A stretch of DNA of 64,000 nucleotides from JAFDYH01 sp049840875 (lineage in GTDB: Bacteria; Bacteroidota; Bacteroidia; Chitinophagales; Chitinophagaceae). The stretch lies in assembly GCA_049840875.1 (NCBI GenBank), contig JASGJE010000003.1, positions 1 through 64,000 on the forward strand, read 5' to 3'. This document shows positions 59,907 to 64,000 of this stretch, piece after piece. The position numbers were made by a program, and so were the translations under genes. The notes beneath the pieces were generated by a model that did no database searches, was not told the DNA's origin, and saw nothing but the letters and a program-made list of their open reading frames with translations. Every line of letters begins with the position of its first letter. Positions within the stretch are counted from its first letter, which is position 1.

Positions 59907-61745
59907 ATGATGCGAGTGCTGCTTGCTTTTCTCTTTAGTTTTACTTACTTATTTGTTTCCGCGCAAGCGGCCAGAGAATTGAATGGTATCGTCTATGCCA
60001 GCAATTCAAAAGAGGTCTTAGCAGGAGCAAGCATTCTCATTTTTAATGCAGGACATGTTACAGGGCTTGTTGCAAACAAAGAAGGCCGCTTTATAATTCC
60101 TGTAGGAACACTGATTGATTCCTTACATGTATCGATGGTTGGGTATTTTTCTAAAACATTGACGAATGCGACACTGAATAATACTTCCACAATTGATATA
60201 CCGTTAGATGTTGCAGCGGCAGAATTACAGGAAGTAGTTGTAAAACCATTCACTGCGTTGGATGTTGTTAAAAAAGCGTGTGCAGGACTTTCTATGAACC
60301 AACCACAGGGTGATTTTGAAAACAAAGGGTTTTACCGTGAGATAATTAAAGACCGTGAGAATTATTTCTCAGTTGCTGAAGCTGTATTTACCGCGCAATA
60401 CTTTCCTTCTTCGAAAGATTATAAATTAAAGTTGGAACAAGGTAGAAGCAAAGAAGATGTTGCCTATACAAGATTGTTTGAAGATTTTCATCCGGGCGGT
60501 GGGCCGCAGGCTGTGGCCGGTAATAGTTTCATTACAGGCAAACCGGCTTTTCTGAACCTGAAGGAGCTTAACAAATTTCACTACAGGATTGATTCGATCG
60601 TGCAGTTTGACGGAAGGCGACTATATCATATCAGTTTCGATCAAAATAGTGGCGTAAAAGAAGCACTGGATAAAGGTTATATGCTAGTAGAGACAGAAAA
60701 TTTTGCTGTTGTAAGATATGAAGTCGAAAACAGCCCGATTGGAATACCGTATATAAAAAGCCTGAGTGGCTCCGATAAAGTGTTTGCCGAAATTCTCAAC
60801 ATTGATTTCAAACGCAGAGGCTGGAAAAGAAGAGTAGATTTCACGGAGGTGAATCAAAAATGGCTGATGACATATGCACGAACTGAATATGCTATCACTT
60901 ACAAACAACCCAAAAAAGACCTTGACCTTGATCTTACGATCAATATTGAGCTTGCATTTACAGATTTGTACAAGATGATTGATAAAAAAATTGAGAAAGG
61001 CGAGGAGTGGAAGAAGAAAAATATAGTCGCTAATTTGCCAACTGCATTTGACCCAGCTTTTTGGGGAAGTAATGCAATTATTTCTCCGACAGAGGAGGTA
61101 AAAAATATAATAGCCGGTATTTCCCGGAACAATAATGATTTGCCTGTAGCAGAATCTATAGAAGGCTGGCAGTATATAAACAGAAATTTATTTTTCTCTT
61201 ATAAAAAAGATGATACGATTACCATGATACCATTGATGAAATGCATCTGGGAAGATGAGGAAAACGGCCCGATGCTGTATAGAGAAACTGATAGTGATTT
61301 TATAGTAGAATCAAAGATCGTGATTGTTAAAAACTCCGACAAAGCTGCAATGCCGGATAAAGGATTTCAACAAGCAGGAATTATTATAAGGAGTTCCGGT
61401 AATCCAAAAGAGAATTATGTATTATTGTCGTTGGGAACAGGCGGTAATCCTAATCCAAAACTTTTTTTCAAAAGAACAATTGATAATAGAAGCAAAACTG
61501 TTTTGGAAAAGAGGGATAACATGAATGGATTGTTACGACTTGAAAAATCAGGAAAAAAGATAACTGCTTTTTTTGAAGGAGAAAATGAAAATAGCTTTCG
61601 GAAGATTGGTGAATATAATCTTGATTGGCTGAATGGGAAAGTGCAGATAGGTCTTGCAGCTTTCGCTGCGTTTTCAGGCGATGGGCCTAAAATGAAACCA
61701 GATATGAGAGCGTCATTCTCTCAATTTAAAACGGAGATGAGATGA
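59907..61745 (+). CDS. Secreted protein with carboxypeptidase-like regulatory domain and C-terminal DUF1349-like domain
   Basis: Product of 612 residues with a signal peptide (ending VSAQ). Residues 25-110 form a CarboxypepD_reg-like beta-sandwich (ELNGIVYASNSKEVLAGASILI ... VVVKP), as at the N terminus of TonB-dependent receptors, but no barrel follows. The middle (YREIIKDRENYFSVAEAVF ...) matches an uncharacterised Bacteroidota region, and the last 180 residues (GFQQAGIIIRSSGNPKENYVLLSLG ... VQIGLAAFAAFSGDG) resemble a concanavalin-like DUF1349 domain, suggesting glycan binding. The following Ntn-hydrolase gene starts one base after its stop. Confidence 0.75.
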   Translation: MMRVLLAFLFSFTYLFVSAQAARELNGIVYASNSKEVLAGASILIFNAGHVTGLVANKEGRFIIPVGTLIDSLHVSMVGYFSKTLTNATLNNTSTIDIPLDVAAAELQEVVVKPFTALDVVKKACAGLSMNQPQGDFENKGFYREIIKDRENYFSVAEAVFTAQYFPSSKDYKLKLEQGRSKEDVAYTRLFEDFHPGGGPQAVAGNSFITGKPAFLNLKELNKFHYRIDSIVQFDGRRLYHISFDQNSGVKEALDKGYMLVETENFAVVRYEVENSPIGIPYIKSLSGSDKVFAEILNIDFKRRGWKRRVDFTEVNQKWLMTYARTEYAITYKQPKKDLDLDLTINIELAFTDLYKMIDKKIEKGEEWKKKNIVANLPTAFDPAFWGSNAIISPTEEVKNIIAGISRNNNDLPVAESIEGWQYINRNLFFSYKKDDTITMIPLMKCIWEDEENGPMLYRETDSDFIVESKIVIVKNSDKAAMPDKGFQQAGIIIRSSGNPKENYVLLSLGTGGNPNPKLFFKRTIDNRSKTVLEKRDNMNGLLRLEKSGKKITAFFEGENENSFRKIGEYNLDWLNGKVQIGLAAFAAFSGDGPKMKPDMRASFSQFKTEMR

Positions 61746-61746
61746 G

Positions 61747-62535
61747 ATGAAGAAAGTTTTATTAACGCTTTTATTTGCAACCGCCTTCGTTAATGTATTC
61801 GGGTGTTTGATTCTTTTTATTACCGACGGGAAAAATATCCTGGTCGGCAATCATGAAGATTGGTATGCTACAGATGCAGAAGTAACCTTTATTCCTGCTT
61901 CAGGTAAAAAGTTTGGAATGATTTATTTTGATTTCGCCAGTGAAAAAACGGCGCAGGGTGGAATGAATACGGCTGGATTATTTTTTGATGGGACAAGAAC
62001 TCCATTTGCGCCTTATAATGATAATGAGAAAAAGAAAGATTGTAATTGCTATATCTGGAAAAAAATATTGGAAGAATGCTCAACTGTAGAGGATGCCTTG
62101 ACATACGTACAACGTTATAAGATTCCTGAAATAGAAGATGTACATATTTTATTTGCAGATAAAAAAGGAAACTCTGCAGTAGTAGGAGTATATGATGGTG
62201 AATTGCGGATTCATCGTAGAATCGGAAATCATCAATTGCTTACGAACTTTAACCTTTCTAATCCTTCCTACGGAGATGAACCGGTTTGCAAGCGATTCGA
62301 AACCGCAGAAAAAATGTTGGCTGTCGATTCATCGGTTAATATTGAGAATATCAGGAAAATTTTGTCTGAAACACACCAGGAAAAATTGACGGCCTACTCC
62401 AATATATACAATCTGACTACCGGCGAGGTGTATGTCTACAATCATGCAGATTTTACAAGAGGGATAAAACTGAATTTGCAGAGTGAATTAAAAAAAGGAA
62501 AACATTCTTCCCGGATCGCTTCATTATTTAAATAA
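61747..62535 (+). CDS. Secreted Ntn-hydrolase, choloylglycine/acyltransferase-like
   Basis: Product of 262 residues. A signal peptide (1-19) ends exactly before Cys20, so signal cleavage would expose Cys as the N-terminal nucleophile, as in C45/C59 Ntn-hydrolases. NHEDWYATDAE (about 35-45), GMNTAGLFFDGT and LLTNFN (Asn) are consistent with the choloylglycine-hydrolase-like active site. It should hydrolyse a linear amide; the substrate is unknown. It is probably translationally coupled to the preceding gene. Confidence 0.78.
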   Translation: MKKVLLTLLFATAFVNVFGCLILFITDGKNILVGNHEDWYATDAEVTFIPASGKKFGMIYFDFASEKTAQGGMNTAGLFFDGTRTPFAPYNDNEKKKDCNCYIWKKILEECSTVEDALTYVQRYKIPEIEDVHILFADKKGNSAVVGVYDGELRIHRRIGNHQLLTNFNLSNPSYGDEPVCKRFETAEKMLAVDSSVNIENIRKILSETHQEKLTAYSNIYNLTTGEVYVYNHADFTRGIKLNLQSELKKGKHSSRIASLFK

Positions 62536-62648
62536 CAGAAGGCGTATTTCTTTTTGTAACATCAACTTGTTTTAATGCGATCTTAATTCGGGCTACAACC
62601 TGTTTATTGTTTGCTAACATATGGAAACACGTGATTTGTCATAGTGCT

Positions 62649-62656
62649 TATCTTTG
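62649..62656 (+). promoter_or_regulatory. Putative -7 promoter element of pruA
   Basis: TATCTTTG matches TAnnTTTG exactly, 17 nt before the pruA ATG. No clear -33 box at the usual spacing. Confidence 0.4.
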
Positions 62657-62673
62657 CAGGCTAAATCTTTAGT

Positions 62674-64000
62674 ATGAGTCTTGGAACATTTTCTTATCCC
62701 TTACCTGTAAACGAACCAGTATTGAACTATGCACCTGGTAGTGCTGAGAAAAAGCGGTTGAAAGAAGTATTAAAAGAATTGAAAAGTCAGGAAGCGGATA
62801 TTCCGATGTATATCGGAAGCAAAGAAGTGCGTACCAATAAAAAAATTTCATTACATCCACCGCATGAAATAGCACATACACTGGGCTATTTTCACGAAGG
62901 CTCTGCGAAGCACGTAGAGCAGGCAATCGCTGCGGCGTTGGCTGCAAAGGAAAGTTGGGCTTCGCTGAGTTGGGAAAACAGGGCAAACATTTTTTTGAAA
63001 GCAGCTGATCTTATCGCCACAAAGTATCGCCCATACATGAATGGGACAACGATGCTCGGCCAAAGCAAAAACGCATACCAGGCCGAGATTGATTCAGCAT
63101 GCGAGATCATCGACTTTTTGCGTTTCAACGTTCATTATCTAAGCGAAATTTATAAACAACAGCCCATCAGCAGTGCAGGTATACACAATCGCCTGGAGTA
63201 CCGGCCGCTTGAAGGTTTTGTATTGGCCATAACTCCATTCAATTTTACGGCAATCGGCGGTAACCTTCCCACAAGCGCTGCGATGTGTGGTAATGTAGTA
63301 GTATGGAAACCGGCGCATACGCAGGTATACTCGGCGCAAATGTTTATGCGGATATTGAAAGAAGCAGGTTTGCCGGATGGTGTTATCAACCTGATTTACG
63401 TGGATGGGCCAACGTTAGGAGATGTTTGTTTCAATCATCGCGATTTTGCGGGTGTACATTTTACAGGCTCAACCGGTGTGTTTAATAAGATGTGGGAGAT
63501 AATTGGTAAAAACATTTCCAATTACAAATCATATCCCCGCATCGTTGGAGAGACCGGGGGTAAAGATTTTGTGCTTGCACATAAAAGCGCCGATCCTGAT
63601 GTGGTGGCGACAGCTTTATTGCGCGGCGCATTTGAATACCAGGGACAGAAATGTTCAGCGGCATCAAGAGCTTACATTCCTTCGAATATTGCAGATGAGG
63701 TAAAAAAGAAGTTGATTGCAGGCGTAAAAAGTTTTAAAATGGGTAGCGTTGAGAATTTTACAAATTTTGTCAACGCTGTTATCGATGAAAAAAGTTTTGA
63801 TAAGATCAAGGCCTACATTGACAATGCGAAGAAAGATGCAAAAGCAGAAATATTGGTGGGAGGAAAGTGTGATAAAAAAGAAGGGTTTTATATTCAACCT
63901 ACAGTTATTGAAGCAAAGGATCCTAAGTATGTAACGATGTGCGAAGAGATTTTCGGGCCGGTATTGACAATATATGTGTACAATGCAAACCAGTTTGATA
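62674..64000 (+). CDS. pruA: L-glutamate gamma-semialdehyde dehydrogenase (delta-1-pyrroline-5-carboxylate dehydrogenase), partial
   Basis: The frame opens at ATG 62674 (MSLGTFSYPLPVNEPVLNY) and runs open to the window's right edge, 442 codons. NAD+-dependent oxidation of glutamate semialdehyde to glutamate, the second step of proline degradation. It shows YRPLEGFVLAITPFNFTAIGGN, VVWKPAHTQVYSA, the GETGGKDFVL loop with the catalytic Glu, GQKCSAASR with the catalytic Cys, and MCEEIFGPVL near the edge. The separate, short-form (not fused PutA) type is usual in Bacteroidota. The C terminus, about 100 residues, lies outside the window. Confidence 0.95.
   Translation, partial: MSLGTFSYPLPVNEPVLNYAPGSAEKKRLKEVLKELKSQEADIPMYIGSKEVRTNKKISLHPPHEIAHTLGYFHEGSAKHVEQAIAAALAAKESWASLSWENRANIFLKAADLIATKYRPYMNGTTMLGQSKNAYQAEIDSACEIIDFLRFNVHYLSEIYKQQPISSAGIHNRLEYRPLEGFVLAITPFNFTAIGGNLPTSAAMCGNVVVWKPAHTQVYSAQMFMRILKEAGLPDGVINLIYVDGPTLGDVCFNHRDFAGVHFTGSTGVFNKMWEIIGKNISNYKSYPRIVGETGGKDFVLAHKSADPDVVATALLRGAFEYQGQKCSAASRAYIPSNIADEVKKKLIAGVKSFKMGSVENFTNFVNAVIDEKSFDKIKAYIDNAKKDAKAEILVGGKCDKKEGFYIQPTVIEAKDPKYVTMCEEIFGPVLTIYVYNANQFD

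Noticed and set aside
1..64000. tRNA, rRNA, riboswitch or integrase-type mobile element
   Set aside because: No cloverleaf, rRNA, known riboswitch core or transposase/integrase gene was recognised by eye; a covariance-model search (Rfam, tRNAscan) would settle this.

Overview
The window comes from a Bacteroidota chromosome, most likely a member of the Chitinophagaceae or a close relative. This is inferred from a secreted M43 protease with a C-terminal type IX secretion sorting domain, DUF2911, PmoA-like and zinc-metalloprotease (DUF5117-type) families, promoter-like TTTG / TAnnTTTG elements, very little use of Shine-Dalgarno sites, and moderately AT-rich DNA. No rRNA, tRNA or CRISPR array was seen.

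Layout. 1-956: tail of an unknown gene and a GH16 beta-glucanase lipoprotein. 1031-8708: first histidine operon, with a His-rich leader peptide and attenuator, then hisG, hisD, hisC, hisB, followed closely by murQ and a frameshifted sugar permease. 8761-11257 (minus strand): secreted amidohydrolase and a membrane acyltransferase. 11291-24847: a Trp-Trp-Trp leader peptide and attenuator, then trpE(frameshifted)-G-D-C-F, a GNAT gene, trpB-A, and with only 23 nt of spacing the second half of the histidine pathway: hisH, a GNAT-HisA fusion, a LysE exporter, hisF, a small membrane protein and hisIE, ending in a TlpA-like thioredoxin. All his and trp genes are present; trpE is frameshifted as sequenced. 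hisH-A-F-IE appear to be placed behind the tryptophan attenuator. 24916-46972: secreted and envelope proteins, a CrtI-like oxidoreductase, a zinc metalloprotease, a PmoA-like/Gfo-Idh pair, APC permease, frameshifted NUDIX hydrolase, nitrilase, Fe-S membrane protein, phosphoribosyltransferase, AraC and LytTR regulators and a PQQ-repeat protein. 46973-64000: lipoprotein, DUF2279 protein, phosphohexomutase, M43 protease, Gfo/Idh and MFS pair, pcm, LemA, prfB with a programmed +1 frameshift, an Ntn-hydrolase pair and the start of pruA, which runs off the right end.

Most unusual feature. The his and trp operons carry four small cassettes, all inserted at gene junctions in the operon's own direction and each bounded by its own inverted repeat. 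Two encode GxxExxY proteins (PD-(D/E)XK nuclease fold), one a four-helix-bundle (23S intervening-sequence type) protein and one a DUF559 nuclease-like protein. Their repeat ends supply the start codon of hisG, the stop codon of trpG and a 16-residue tail on TrpB. Solo ends of the first family lie elsewhere. Short dispersed repeats are also translated inside trpE, trpG, trpC and the amidohydrolase. Three apparent frameshifts (trpE, sugar permease, NUDIX) may be real or sequencing errors.
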